Below are positions 43,541-52,054 of a stretch of 64,000 nucleotides of DNA, in pieces. This stretch comes from Acidimicrobiia bacterium (GTDB lineage: Bacteria; Acidobacteriota; Vicinamibacteria; Vicinamibacterales; CAVVIG01), in assembly GCA_016871175.1 (NCBI GenBank), contig VFZL01000001.1:192218-256217 (forward strand). Direction: 5' to 3'. Both the position numbers and the translations under genes were made by a program. The notes under the pieces are model-generated. The model had not been told where the DNA came from. It worked only from the letters and a program-made list of their open reading frames with translations, and did no database searches. Positions within the stretch are counted from its first letter, which is position 1; each line of letters starts with the position of its first letter.

Positions 43541-45463
43541 TCACCCGATCGGCCATCGCCTGAGAGAGGCCTCATCATGCCGGTAGGGGGCCTGCATCGT
43601 GATGACGCCGGTGGGGCACCGTCGGGCGCACAGGCCGCAGCGGATGCAGGCGGTTTCGTCTTTCAAGAGCGCCGCGCCGGATCGACGGTCGAGCAACTCC
43701 GCCGGCGCGCCGTTGGGGAGCAGCGCTCGAGCCTCGTTCTCGGCCGCCGCCACCCGCATGATCGACACGAGGTCGATGCACGCCTCGGGGCAGACATCCA
43801 CGCAGCCACCGCACTGGATGCACTCCGATCCTTGGACGCGAGAGGAGTCGAAGATCGTGTTCACCCGGCAGTGCAGGCAACGGCTCCCTTCCGCGCGAGC
43901 CTCATCGATCGAAAGAGCCTGCTCGACCTCCTCACTCGCCTGCCGCCGCTCGATCGGCGTGACCGGCACTCGGCTGCGAGGGACGGTCTCGTAGTCGCCC
44001 CGCGCGAACGGGTGGCTGTAGCCGAACGTCGGGAAGACGTGCACGACGTGGTCCGGCTCCTCGTCGTGGCGGCCTGTCAGGTAGGTGTCGATCGAGCGCG
44101 CCGCACGGCGTCCGTCCGCCACCGCGGCGATCACGATGCCCGGTCCGAACGCGATGTCGCCGCCAGAGTAGACACCCGGCACCGACGTCGTGAGCGTGGC
44201 AGGGTCGACGACGACGGTCTGCTGGGGTGTGGTGGTCAGCCCGTGATTCGGACCGAGGAAGCTGAGATCGCCGATCTGACCGACGGCCAGCACGACGGTG
44301 TCGCACGGCATTTCACGCTCCGAACCGTCGACGAAGCTGGGCGCGAATCGACCGTTCTCGTCGAACACGCGTGCGACGTCGATCGTCTGTAGTGCCTCGA
44401 CCCGCCCGCGTCCCAGGATCGCTTTCGGCCCTCGACCATGGACGAGCTCCACGCCTTCGTGCGAGCCCTGCTCGATCTCTTCCGGATCGGCAGGCATGTC
44501 CTCGCGCCGCTCGAGCGATACGAGCGTGACTCGGCGACCGAGCGCGCTCGAGGCGGCGACCGCGGCGTCGGTCGCGAGGTTGTGGTGCTCCTCGGTGTCT
44601 TGGGAGGTGCCGCCGAAGCGTCGGGCAGTGCGCGCCACGTCGAACGCGACATTGCCTCCGCCCACGACCACGATCGAGGAGCCGACGTCGAGCAGTTGAT
44701 TGAGGTTGATCGCCGCGAGCAGGTCGACGGCAGTGAGCACACCGGGCAAATCCACGCCCGGCAGACGCAGGCTTCGGCCCTTGCGGCACCCTGGCGCGAG
44801 AAACACCGCGTCATGCGACCTTCGAAGGTGGGCGAAGGTGAGGGCGGTCCCGATTTCCACCCCCAACCGGAACGTGACCCCCAAGGATTCGATGAACGCA
44901 ATCTCTCGCTCGACCACGGTCCGCGGGAGGCGGTAGTCGGGGATGCCCAACCGCATCATGCCGCCCGCTACTGGTGCGGCGTCGAAGAGCGTGACTGCGT
45001 GGCCCATGAGCGCGAGGTCGTGCGCACACGACAACCCCGCAGGACCCGAGCCGACGACTGCAACGCGGCCTGCGACTGCCGCACGCGGACGCGGGCGCTC
45101 GACCGCTTCGAGGATCTCGTCGAAGCGGCACGCGCTCTCGATACCGAACTGCTCGGTGACCACGCGTTTCATCGCTCGAATCGCGATCGGCGCATCGAGC
45201 TGACCGCGACGGCACGCGGCCTCGCAGGGGTGCGCGCAGATCCGCCCGCAGATCGACGCCAGCGGATTCGGACGACGAGCGAGCAGATAGGCCTCGCGAT
45301 AGCGTCCCTGGGCGATGAGGCTGACGTATCCGCCGGCGTTCGTGTGGACGGGACAAGCCGCGCGACAGGGGAAGTTGCTGTCGAGGTACCGCGCACTCAG
45401 AGCATCGCGCCCATGCCACCACGAGCCGTCTGGCTGGGTGGCGTTCAGCAATGTGGGGAACAT
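43541..45463 (-). CDS. FAD/Fe-S NAD(P)H oxidoreductase with C-terminal ferredoxin domains
   Basis: About 640 residues from ATG 45463. The N-terminal Fe-S region has CRAACPVHTNAGGYV and CGRICAHPCEAACRRG (two 4Fe-4S sites as in glutamate synthase small chain), then an FAD domain (VAVVGSGPAGLSCAHDLALMG, GIPDYRLP), an NAD(P) domain (IVVVGGGNVAFDVARTARRF, then GVYSGGDIAFGPGIVIAAVA) and a C-terminal two-cluster ferredoxin (CIQCGGCVDVCPEAC; CIRCGLCARRCPTG). It resembles GltD/NfnB-type flavoproteins. It precedes the Rieske gene by 4 bases in an operon with cytochrome b, so it probably feeds electrons from NAD(P)H or ferredoxin into, or takes them from, the quinone-linked complex. Confidence 0.85.
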   Translation of the reverse strand: MFPTLLNATQPDGSWWHGRDALSARYLDSNFPCRAACPVHTNAGGYVSLIAQGRYREAYLLARRPNPLASICGRICAHPCEAACRRGQLDAPIAIRAMKRVVTEQFGIESACRFDEILEAVERPRPRAAVAGRVAVVGSGPAGLSCAHDLALMGHAVTLFDAAPVAGGMMRLGIPDYRLPRTVVEREIAFIESLGVTFRLGVEIGTALTFAHLRRSHDAVFLAPGCRKGRSLRLPGVDLPGVLTAVDLLAAINLNQLLDVGSSIVVVGGGNVAFDVARTARRFGGTSQDTEEHHNLATDAAVAASSALGRRVTLVSLERREDMPADPEEIEQGSHEGVELVHGRGPKAILGRGRVEALQTIDVARVFDENGRFAPSFVDGSEREMPCDTVVLAVGQIGDLSFLGPNHGLTTTPQQTVVVDPATLTTSVPGVYSGGDIAFGPGIVIAAVADGRRAARSIDTYLTGRHDEEPDHVVHVFPTFGYSHPFARGDYETVPRSRVPVTPIERRQASEEVEQALSIDEARAEGSRCLHCRVNTIFDSSRVQGSECIQCGGCVDVCPEACIDLVSIMRVAAAENEARALLPNGAPAELLDRRSGAALLKDETACIRCGLCARRCPTGVITMQAPYRHDEASLRRWPIG

Positions 45464-45919
45464 CCCCGAGTCCCTCCCGTCGGCTGACAGGCCGCCTGAT
45501 CGCCGCGTCGAGTCGGTGGTCGTGACGCCTTTGGGGGCAGCAAGCGCAATACCAGTCGCGCGGAATTGCCTTTTCGAGCCGACGCGAGTTCCTATCAGGA
45601 CGGCGGCCGCGCTCGCCCCGAACCGATGCCGGGTTCCCGGCAGGTTCGACGCCCCGTCGGCGCTCCGGTTAGAAGTCGACGGCAGGAGCCGTACTGCTGC
45701 GCGCACCATGCCGGATGACGGCTGCCGATCGGGTGAGAGGTTGTCAGGTCCAGGAGCAACGTCGCGAATCGATTGAGGTCGGCGAGGGCCAACGGTAGTG
45801 TTCACCGTCCCCATGTCGATTGAGTGTCCGCCGCCACACTGGCAACGTCGGGCCGCACCGTGCTCAGAAGCTCGGTCGTGGCGTCGCGGGTGCGTGGTGA
45901 GCGGGCCGACGAGCGAGGC
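45464..45919. other. Intergenic region, 456 bases
   Basis: No supported gene, RNA or strong hairpin is seen between the oxidoreductase start and the thiolase end. The oxidoreductase frame stays open upstream to 45814, but that extension has no conserved character. A promoter for the Rieske/cytochrome b operon would lie here; I could not single one out. Confidence 0.4.
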
Positions 45920-47125
45920 TCAGGCCGGCGGCGCTAGGACCGTGCAGACCGACGCGCAGATGGGGCCGCCGATGTTGAATGTGGCGGCGTACCGCGGATT
46001 TGCCACCTGGAGCTCGCGCGGTGCCTTGCCGGCCAGTTGCCACGCGGACCAGCCAATCATCGCGATGCCGGTCGCGCCGATCGGGTGACCCTTGGCGATG
46101 AGGCCGCCCGACGTGTTGATGGCGCACTCGCCGGTGACCGCCGCGCGCTCGTCGGCCCAGTATCGGGCGCCGCGACCGACGTCCGCCTTGCCGACGACCT
46201 CGGTCCCAATCGCACCCATCACGGTGAAGCAGTCGTGCAGTTCGGCCACGTTGACCTCGTTGGCCTTGATGCCTGCCATCGTGTAGGCCTTCTGCATAGC
46301 GCGGTACGCACCGGCCGGGCGGAGCACGTCGCGCCCGGCCTTCTTGAGCGGATCGGTCGCCTGCGCCCAGCCCGCGAGCCGTACGCACTGCGCCGGCGAC
46401 AGGCCGAGACGCTCGAGCCCCTCGCGCGTGGCGAGCATCATCGCCGCGTAGCCGTCACTGATCTGCGAGCAGTCGTACGTCTTGAGCGGGAGCCCCTCGA
46501 CGATGGAGCGATTCACGCCCTCGAGGGTTTCGGCCACGTCGAGCGTCAGGGTCACGTCGCGCATCTGGGCGAACGGATTGAAGCGGGCGTTCGCGTACTC
46601 CGTCACGGCGATCGACGCGAGCTCCCGCGCCGTGACGCAGTGCGTGGCCATGTAGGCGGCCATCACCTCAGCAAAGAGATGCGGGAAGACGAACACCTTT
46701 CCTTCCCGCTCATCGGGATGCGAGAAGTACCCGAGCACGCGTCCGATGAGCTTGCCGTCCATCTTCCCCGCGGCGTCCCGCATCTTCTCGAACCCGACGG
46801 CGATGCCCACGTCACCCAGCTCGAGCTGCAGCTTGTGCACGACCGAGAGCACCGCCTGTCCACCTGTGGCACACGCGTTCTCGACGGCTTCGATGGGCTT
46901 GCCCTCGAGACCCGGCACGCTGGCCAGGAGACCCGCGAGCAACCCCTGTTCGTTCAACGAGAAGTTGCAAGCCGAGCCTATCGAGGCGACGTCGATGGCC
47001 GATGCCTCAACGCCGATCTCCTGGCACGCGCCCGTAACGGCGCGCTCGATGATCGACGGTACGGTCATATCGAACAGCTTGCCGAAGGGCGATTGGTGGT
47101 ACGCGGCAATGTAAATGGGCTTCAT
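45920..47125 (-). CDS. Thiolase-family protein (acetyl-CoA acetyltransferase-like)
   Basis: About 401 residues from ATG 47125 (MKPIYIAAYHQSPFGKLFD); ATG 47137 is also in frame. The acyl-accepting Cys lies in VENACATGGQAVLS near 88, the His of NEVNVAELHDCF near 292, and the second active-site pair in GLIAKGHPIGATGIA near 345 with a final Cys in GGPICASVC. The sequence is nearer to SCP2-thiolase/lipid-transfer types than to beta-oxidation FadA. It probably cleaves or condenses a branched acyl- or steroid-CoA. No fatty-acid or hydratase gene lies adjacent, so the pathway is open. Confidence 0.9.
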   Translation of the reverse strand: MKPIYIAAYHQSPFGKLFDMTVPSIIERAVTGACQEIGVEASAIDVASIGSACNFSLNEQGLLAGLLASVPGLEGKPIEAVENACATGGQAVLSVVHKLQLELGDVGIAVGFEKMRDAAGKMDGKLIGRVLGYFSHPDEREGKVFVFPHLFAEVMAAYMATHCVTARELASIAVTEYANARFNPFAQMRDVTLTLDVAETLEGVNRSIVEGLPLKTYDCSQISDGYAAMMLATREGLERLGLSPAQCVRLAGWAQATDPLKKAGRDVLRPAGAYRAMQKAYTMAGIKANEVNVAELHDCFTVMGAIGTEVVGKADVGRGARYWADERAAVTGECAINTSGGLIAKGHPIGATGIAMIGWSAWQLAGKAPRELQVANPRYAATFNIGGPICASVCTVLAPPA

Positions 47126-47146
47126 ACGGTCAATCACTCTGACGCT

Positions 47147-47434
47147 TCACATCGAACGCCGGATTCTGGAGCTCTTGCTCCTTGGCCACCGCCACGACGA
47201 ACGACCTCGCAAGCCCTGGCAAAGCCGCCGCGACGCGTCGTGCGTACTTGAGCAAGAGTGCAGGCACATCTGCTCGATCACATTGTAGAAACGGGTCAGA
47301 TGGTGACCGGCGCTGTCGTACGCCGCCGGCGACCCTTCGTCGAAGCGGCTGGCGGCCAGTTCGAACGCTCCAGCCGCGATCGCGCAATCGGCGGCGATCT
47401 CGTCCGTCAGAGTCTGAAGCTCTAGCTGATCCAC
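47147..47434 (-). pseudogene. HEPN/HepT-like toxin remnant
   Basis: The first ~60 residues (LQTLTDEIAADCAIAAGAFE, HHLTRFYNVIEQMCL) match the N-terminal helices of HepT-type HEPN proteins, which usually run to ~140-150 residues with a catalytic R-x4-6-H near the C-terminal half. Here the similarity stops and the frame becomes unlike protein; another frame (ALLLKYARRVAAALPG to 47130) is open but not HEPN-like. The catalytic motif is therefore missing. It overlaps the nucleotidyltransferase gene by 13 bases in the usual MNT-HEPN order. Confidence 0.55.
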
Positions 47435-47751
47435 ACGTCGCCTTCCTTCAAAATCCGGTCCCGAAACCGACAGTGATCGGGCAGCACGACGTCAACGGGA
47501 CGGCCAAGCCGCTCGCTCAGCTTCGACATCAACTGTCCGACACTGATCCCTTCTGGCTCGCGCTCGAGCGCCAAGTCGATGTCGGAAGCGGCGTTGAAGC
47601 GACCCGGCTGTAACAGCGAACCGAACACAACCACGCGCTGGCCGGGGATGAGCGCCGCGAGATGCTCGCGGAGCAGCCGACGGGTGCTCTCGCAGAGCGC
47701 CAGCCGTTGCCGGTGCCGGGCTTCGTCGCGCTGCTGAAGCAAGGTGGACAT
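47422..47751 (-). CDS. MNT-type nucleotidyltransferase (MntA-like antitoxin)
   Basis: A 109-residue minimal nucleotidyltransferase with VVVFGSLLQPGRFNAASDID (near 41-60), holding the G-S and D-x-D motifs, and VDVVLPDHCRF. In MntA/HepT systems such proteins neutralise the HEPN RNase by adding AMP to it. The motif here appears intact, unlike the adjacent HEPN gene. Confidence 0.75.
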   Translation of the reverse strand: MSTLLQQRDEARHRQRLALCESTRRLLREHLAALIPGQRVVVFGSLLQPGRFNAASDIDLALEREPEGISVGQLMSKLSERLGRPVDVVLPDHCRFRDRILKEGDVWIS

Positions 47752-47919
47752 CGAGTCTGTCGTGGGCCTCCCTCTCCACGGACGAGATTAGCACGAGGAA
47801 TTCGTAACGATCGCCGCACGTCGTGACCGAGCGTGCGTGCGAAGAACGTGGCAATGAACGCGCAGTCTCATGCACCTCATGTGCACCAACTGCGGTAAAG
47901 TTCACGACAAAGGCACTTT

Positions 47920-49542
47920 ATGCTGTCGAGTCGACGCCAGTTGGGATCAATCGTTGCTGTGGTGGCCGCGTTCGTGGCCACACTGGGCGCGGCCGAAGTG
48001 GTCAAGGTTCCCCCGGCCAAGCCGTCGCCGCTTGCGGACGCGGTGCAACGAGGCGACACGCAGGCCGTCCAGTCGCTGCTGAAGAAGAAGGCGGACGTCA
48101 ACGCGCCACAAGCCGACGGCGCCACCGCGCTTCACTGGGCGTCCTACCGCGGCGATGCCGAGTCGGCCATCGCGCTCATCCGCGCCGGCGCGAACGTCAA
48201 CGCGCGCAACAACTACGGCGTCACGCCGCTCGCCCTCGCGGCTCAGCAAGGGAGCGCGGCGGTGCTGAACCTCCTTCTCGAAGCGGGCGTCAACCCGAAT
48301 GACCCGATGCACGTCGTGAACAGCGGCGAAACGCCGCTGATGCACGCGGCGCGATCGTCCAAGGTGGACGCGGTCGAGGCGTTGGTGCGTGCGGGTGCCA
48401 ACGTGAACGCGAAGGAAACGTGGAACGGTCAAACAGTGCTGATGTGGGCCGCGGCCGAAGGCGACAGCGCGATGGTGTCCGCGCTGCTGAAGATAGGCGC
48501 CGACCTCCACGCGCGCTCCAACGGCGGCACGACCCCGTTCGTGTTTGCTGTGCGCAAAGGAGACGTGCGCACCGTGCAGGCGATGCTCGCGGCGGGTGCC
48601 GACGTCAACGAAAAGCGGCCTGGTGACCTCGCGACGCCGCTGCTCGTGGCCATCATCAACGGCCATGAAGATCTCGTGGACCTGCTCCTCGACAAGGGCG
48701 CCGATCCGAATGCAGAAGGCGGCTCCACCAACCTGACGGTAACGGGCGCCAAGGCTTCGGAGATCAACATCGCGTTCAAGACGCCCACCTTCCGCGAGCA
48801 ACTGCGCGATACCGGCACCGAGCTCTGGAACGGCCGGAGCAACTCGTGGGGCCGGCCGCTGCAGGCTGCGGTGCACGTCGCCAACTGGCACGTCAGCGAC
48901 ATCCTCATTGCCGTCAACATCGATCGGATCCGCGTCATCAAATCGCTGTTGGCCCATGGCGCGGACGTCAACGGCCGCAACACCGACATGGAGCCGCGCT
49001 GGGAAGGCGCGCGCTATCGCCGTCGTCTGGTGGGCGCAACCGCGTTGCTCTTTGCCGCGAAGGCGGCTGACGTGGAAGTGATGCGGCTGCTGCTGGCCCA
49101 CGGCGCCGATCCGAAGATCAACACGGGCGTCAACATTACGCCGCTGATGGCGGCAGCTGGTATCGCGTGGGCGTCGAATCAGGAAAGGGCGAGCGAGGCC
49201 GACGTGCTGGAAGCGGTCAAGCTGCTGGTGGAAGAGCACGGGCTCGACGTGAACTTCGTGGCCGATACCGGCGAGACGGCGATGCACGCCGCCGCGTACC
49301 GCGGTGCCAATAGCGTGGTGCAGTATCTGTTCGATCGCGGCGCGAAGCTCGATGTCGCCGACAAGAGCGGTCGAACGCCATTGGCGGTTGCCAACGGTGT
49401 GGAATACGGCAACTCGTTCGCCTCGCAACCGCACACGGCGGTGCTCTTGCGCAAGCTCGGTGCGAAGGAAATCCCCTGCCCCGGCTTCTGCCCGAACATG
49501 ATCCCCGAAGAAGCCTTGCCACGCGAGGAGGCGGTTCGATGA
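47920..49542 (+). CDS. Exported ankyrin-repeat protein
   Basis: A 540-residue protein: signal peptide (~1-25), then ~12 ankyrin repeats, with a central non-repeat insert near 265-320 (FREQLRDTGTELWNGRSN). Repeat units such as DGATALHWASYRGDAESAIA and GVTPLALAAQQGSAAVLNLL are canonical. The C-terminus carries two Cys (CPGFC). It overlaps the next gene by the ATGA arrangement. In this gene order with DUF1592 and DUF1552 proteins, it is probably a periplasmic binding or scaffold partner of the large cytochrome. Confidence 0.9.
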   Translation: MLSSRRQLGSIVAVVAAFVATLGAAEVVKVPPAKPSPLADAVQRGDTQAVQSLLKKKADVNAPQADGATALHWASYRGDAESAIALIRAGANVNARNNYGVTPLALAAQQGSAAVLNLLLEAGVNPNDPMHVVNSGETPLMHAARSSKVDAVEALVRAGANVNAKETWNGQTVLMWAAAEGDSAMVSALLKIGADLHARSNGGTTPFVFAVRKGDVRTVQAMLAAGADVNEKRPGDLATPLLVAIINGHEDLVDLLLDKGADPNAEGGSTNLTVTGAKASEINIAFKTPTFREQLRDTGTELWNGRSNSWGRPLQAAVHVANWHVSDILIAVNIDRIRVIKSLLAHGADVNGRNTDMEPRWEGARYRRRLVGATALLFAAKAADVEVMRLLLAHGADPKINTGVNITPLMAAAGIAWASNQERASEADVLEAVKLLVEEHGLDVNFVADTGETAMHAAAYRGANSVVQYLFDRGAKLDVADKSGRTPLAVANGVEYGNSFASQPHTAVLLRKLGAKEIPCPGFCPNMIPEEALPREEAVR

Positions 49543-52037
49543 CACGCAGGTTGACGGGAATGTTGGTTGGCGCGTGCGCGATCCTCGTCGTCACGCTCGG
49601 AGTGGCTGGGAGCGCGCAGCAGTCGCCCACGACGGCGAAGCCAGCATCGGAACGGACCCCGTCGACGTCAACGACGTCGACGGCTGCCGCCCACCAGGCG
49701 CTGATCGGCAAGTACTGCGTGACGTGCCACAACGACCGGTTGAAATCGGGCGGTCTCGTGCTGAGCGCCCTCGACGTTTCAGCCCCCTCAAAGCACAGCG
49801 AGGCGTGGGAACGCGTCATCCGCAAGCTGGAGACCGGTGCCATGCCGCCGGCGGGACGCCCGCGCCCGGACAAGACGGCGGTCGACGGTCTCGTGAGGTA
49901 TCTCGTCGCGGATCTCGACCGCGCCGCCGCGACCCAACCAAATCCAGGACGTCCAGGGCTTCAGCGTCTGAACCGTGCCGAGTACAAGAACGCGATCCGC
50001 GATCTGCTCGCGCTGGACGTCGACGTCACGTCCATGTTGCCGGCCGACACGGCGGGCTTCGGGTTCGACAACAACGCCGATGCGCTCACGCTGTCCTCTG
50101 CGCTCACCGAGCGCTATCTGAGTGCCGCCGCGAAGATCAGCCAAATCGCGCTGACACGTCCGCGCGGTCTGCCAACGCCCGAGACATTCTTCGAGCCGAC
50201 CGACCGGAGTGTCGCGACGCGGTGGAGCGACGACATGCCGTTCGGCACGCGCGGGGGGATCGCGGTCCGCTATCTGTTCCCCGCCGACGGCGAGTACCTG
50301 ATCGAGACGCGTCCGAAAGAGAACGGCGCCAACGACGGATTCGAGAACTTCTCTGACGAGATTCATCAGCTCGACATTGCCATCGATAGCGTCAAGGTCT
50401 GGTCGGCTGGTCTCGGCGGACCGGAGTGGAAAGGCAACCGGCTCGGACCGAAGCGAGCCGAGCTCGAAGGCAAGATGCTCGACCAGATGAAGGTCACCGT
50501 GCACGTGAAAGCCGGCGATCACCTCGTGCAGGCGTACTTCGCCCAGAGGACGGCCTCGGTCTCCGAGGATCTCTTCGACCCGTCACTGCGCCGCGAACCG
50601 TATCGCCCAGTCGGCGGCATACCGAAGCTCTCGTATCTCCGGATCACCGGACCGTTGAACGGCACGGCGACCACGAGCGACACGGAAAGCCGCCGCCGCG
50701 TGCTGCTGTGCCGCCCTGCGGCACTCACCGGCGCGGCATCGCCCACCGGCTCGGCGGGGCCCGCTACGCGGGGAGATGACGCGTGCGCCAAGCGCATCAT
50801 CTCGGCGCTGGCGCGCCGCGCCTATCGCCGTCCAGTGACCGACGCCGAGATCGAAGTGCCACTAGCGAGGTATCGCGCCGGCGCTCAGCAGGGTGGATTC
50901 GAGTCAGGCGTCGAGATGGCGCTCCGCAGCATTCTCGTGAGCCCGAAGTTTCTGTTCCGCGTGGAGAGTCAGCCATCGACCGTCGCGCCGAACACGCCGT
51001 ATCGGCTCAGCGACATCGACTTGGCATCGCGGCTGGCATTCTTCTTGTGGAGCAGCATCCCCGACGACACGCTGCTCGACCTGGCCGCCAAGGGCACGCT
51101 GCACCGACCGGAAGTGATGCAGCGCCAGGTGGAGCGGATGCTGACCGATCGGAAGTCTCAGGCGCTCGTCGACAACTTCGCGGGACAGTGGCTGCACGTA
51201 CGCAACGTTCGGTCGCACCAACCGAGCCCGGAGACGCTCTTCCACTTCGACGACAACCTGCGCACGGCGCTTGAGCAAGAAATGAACCTCTTCTTCGAGA
51301 GCCTCGTCCGGGAGAACCGCCCCATCACCGACTTGCTCGACGCCAACTACACTTTCTTGAACGAACGTATCGCCAAGCACTACAGCATTCCCGGTGTGCA
51401 GGGTGAGCGCTTCAGGCGCGTCACGTTGCCGGACGGCAGCGTCCGTAGCGGTCTGCTCGGCAAAGGCGCTATCTTGATGTCCACGTCGTATCCGAGCCGG
51501 ACTTCACCGGTCATCCGCGGCAAGTGGATTCTCGAGAACGTATTCGGCACGCCGCCTCCGCCGCCGCCGCCCAACGTCCCTGCGCTGGCCGAGGAGCGGG
51601 ACCCGCGCAAGGTGCTGCCGATCCGCGAGCAGATGGCCGCGCACCGGAAAAATCCGGTGTGCGCCGGTTGCCACTCGCAGATGGACCAGTTGGGATTCGC
51701 GCTCGAGAACTTCGATGCGATCGGCGAATGGCGAGACATCTATCCATCCGGCACGCGGGTCGACGCGTCGGGCCAGCTGCCCGACGGCGCGAAGTTCGGC
51801 GGTCCCGTCGAGCTTCAGGCGCTGCTCCGCGAACACTCGGATCAGTTCAAGACGACGATGGTCGAGAAGCTGCTAACCTACGCATTGGGTCGAGGCCTCG
51901 AGGCGAGCGATACGCCTGCGGTGCGCGCGATCAAACGAGGCGCGGCGAGCACCAATTACCGGTTCGCGTCGCTCATTCAGCAGGTTGTGGCGAGCACGCC
52001 GTTTACGCACAGAATGGCCGTAGAGTTGAGCAACTGA
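49539..52037 (+). CDS. DUF1592-family di-heme cytochrome c-like protein
   Basis: An 832-residue exported protein. It has a signal peptide (~1-26), a CxxCH heme site at residues 60-64 (KYCVTCHN), the DUF1587 segment LNRAEYKNAIRDLLALDVDV, DUF1595/1592 blocks, and a late DUF1588/1585 region with a second CxxCH near 708-712 (VCAGCHSQMDQLGF). Such planctomycete/acidobacterial cytochrome-like proteins have unknown function. ATG 49539 overlaps the ankyrin stop by four bases; a DUF1552 gene follows 17 bases later. Confidence 0.9.
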   Translation: MTRRLTGMLVGACAILVVTLGVAGSAQQSPTTAKPASERTPSTSTTSTAAAHQALIGKYCVTCHNDRLKSGGLVLSALDVSAPSKHSEAWERVIRKLETGAMPPAGRPRPDKTAVDGLVRYLVADLDRAAATQPNPGRPGLQRLNRAEYKNAIRDLLALDVDVTSMLPADTAGFGFDNNADALTLSSALTERYLSAAAKISQIALTRPRGLPTPETFFEPTDRSVATRWSDDMPFGTRGGIAVRYLFPADGEYLIETRPKENGANDGFENFSDEIHQLDIAIDSVKVWSAGLGGPEWKGNRLGPKRAELEGKMLDQMKVTVHVKAGDHLVQAYFAQRTASVSEDLFDPSLRREPYRPVGGIPKLSYLRITGPLNGTATTSDTESRRRVLLCRPAALTGAASPTGSAGPATRGDDACAKRIISALARRAYRRPVTDAEIEVPLARYRAGAQQGGFESGVEMALRSILVSPKFLFRVESQPSTVAPNTPYRLSDIDLASRLAFFLWSSIPDDTLLDLAAKGTLHRPEVMQRQVERMLTDRKSQALVDNFAGQWLHVRNVRSHQPSPETLFHFDDNLRTALEQEMNLFFESLVRENRPITDLLDANYTFLNERIAKHYSIPGVQGERFRRVTLPDGSVRSGLLGKGAILMSTSYPSRTSPVIRGKWILENVFGTPPPPPPPNVPALAEERDPRKVLPIREQMAAHRKNPVCAGCHSQMDQLGFALENFDAIGEWRDIYPSGTRVDASGQLPDGAKFGGPVELQALLREHSDQFKTTMVEKLLTYALGRGLEASDTPAVRAIKRGAASTNYRFASLIQQVVASTPFTHRMAVELSN

Positions 52038-52054
52038 GGCTGTTGGAGACACGC

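Noticed and set aside
45464-45814. N-terminal extension of the FAD/Fe-S oxidoreductase
   Set aside because: The open frame lacks conserved features and the family begins at about the ATG at 45463.
47870-47935. CxxC zinc-ribbon-like ORF (MHLMCTNCGKVHDKGTLC)
   Set aside because: It is a short chance frame that runs into the ankyrin gene's signal-peptide region and does not continue as protein-like sequence.
47947-49545. Long minus-strand ORF opposite the ankyrin gene
   Set aside because: It mirrors the codon pattern of a clear + strand ankyrin gene and is rich in Arg/His with no motif; similar shadows lie opposite 6652-8223, 12390-13925 and 62170-63987.
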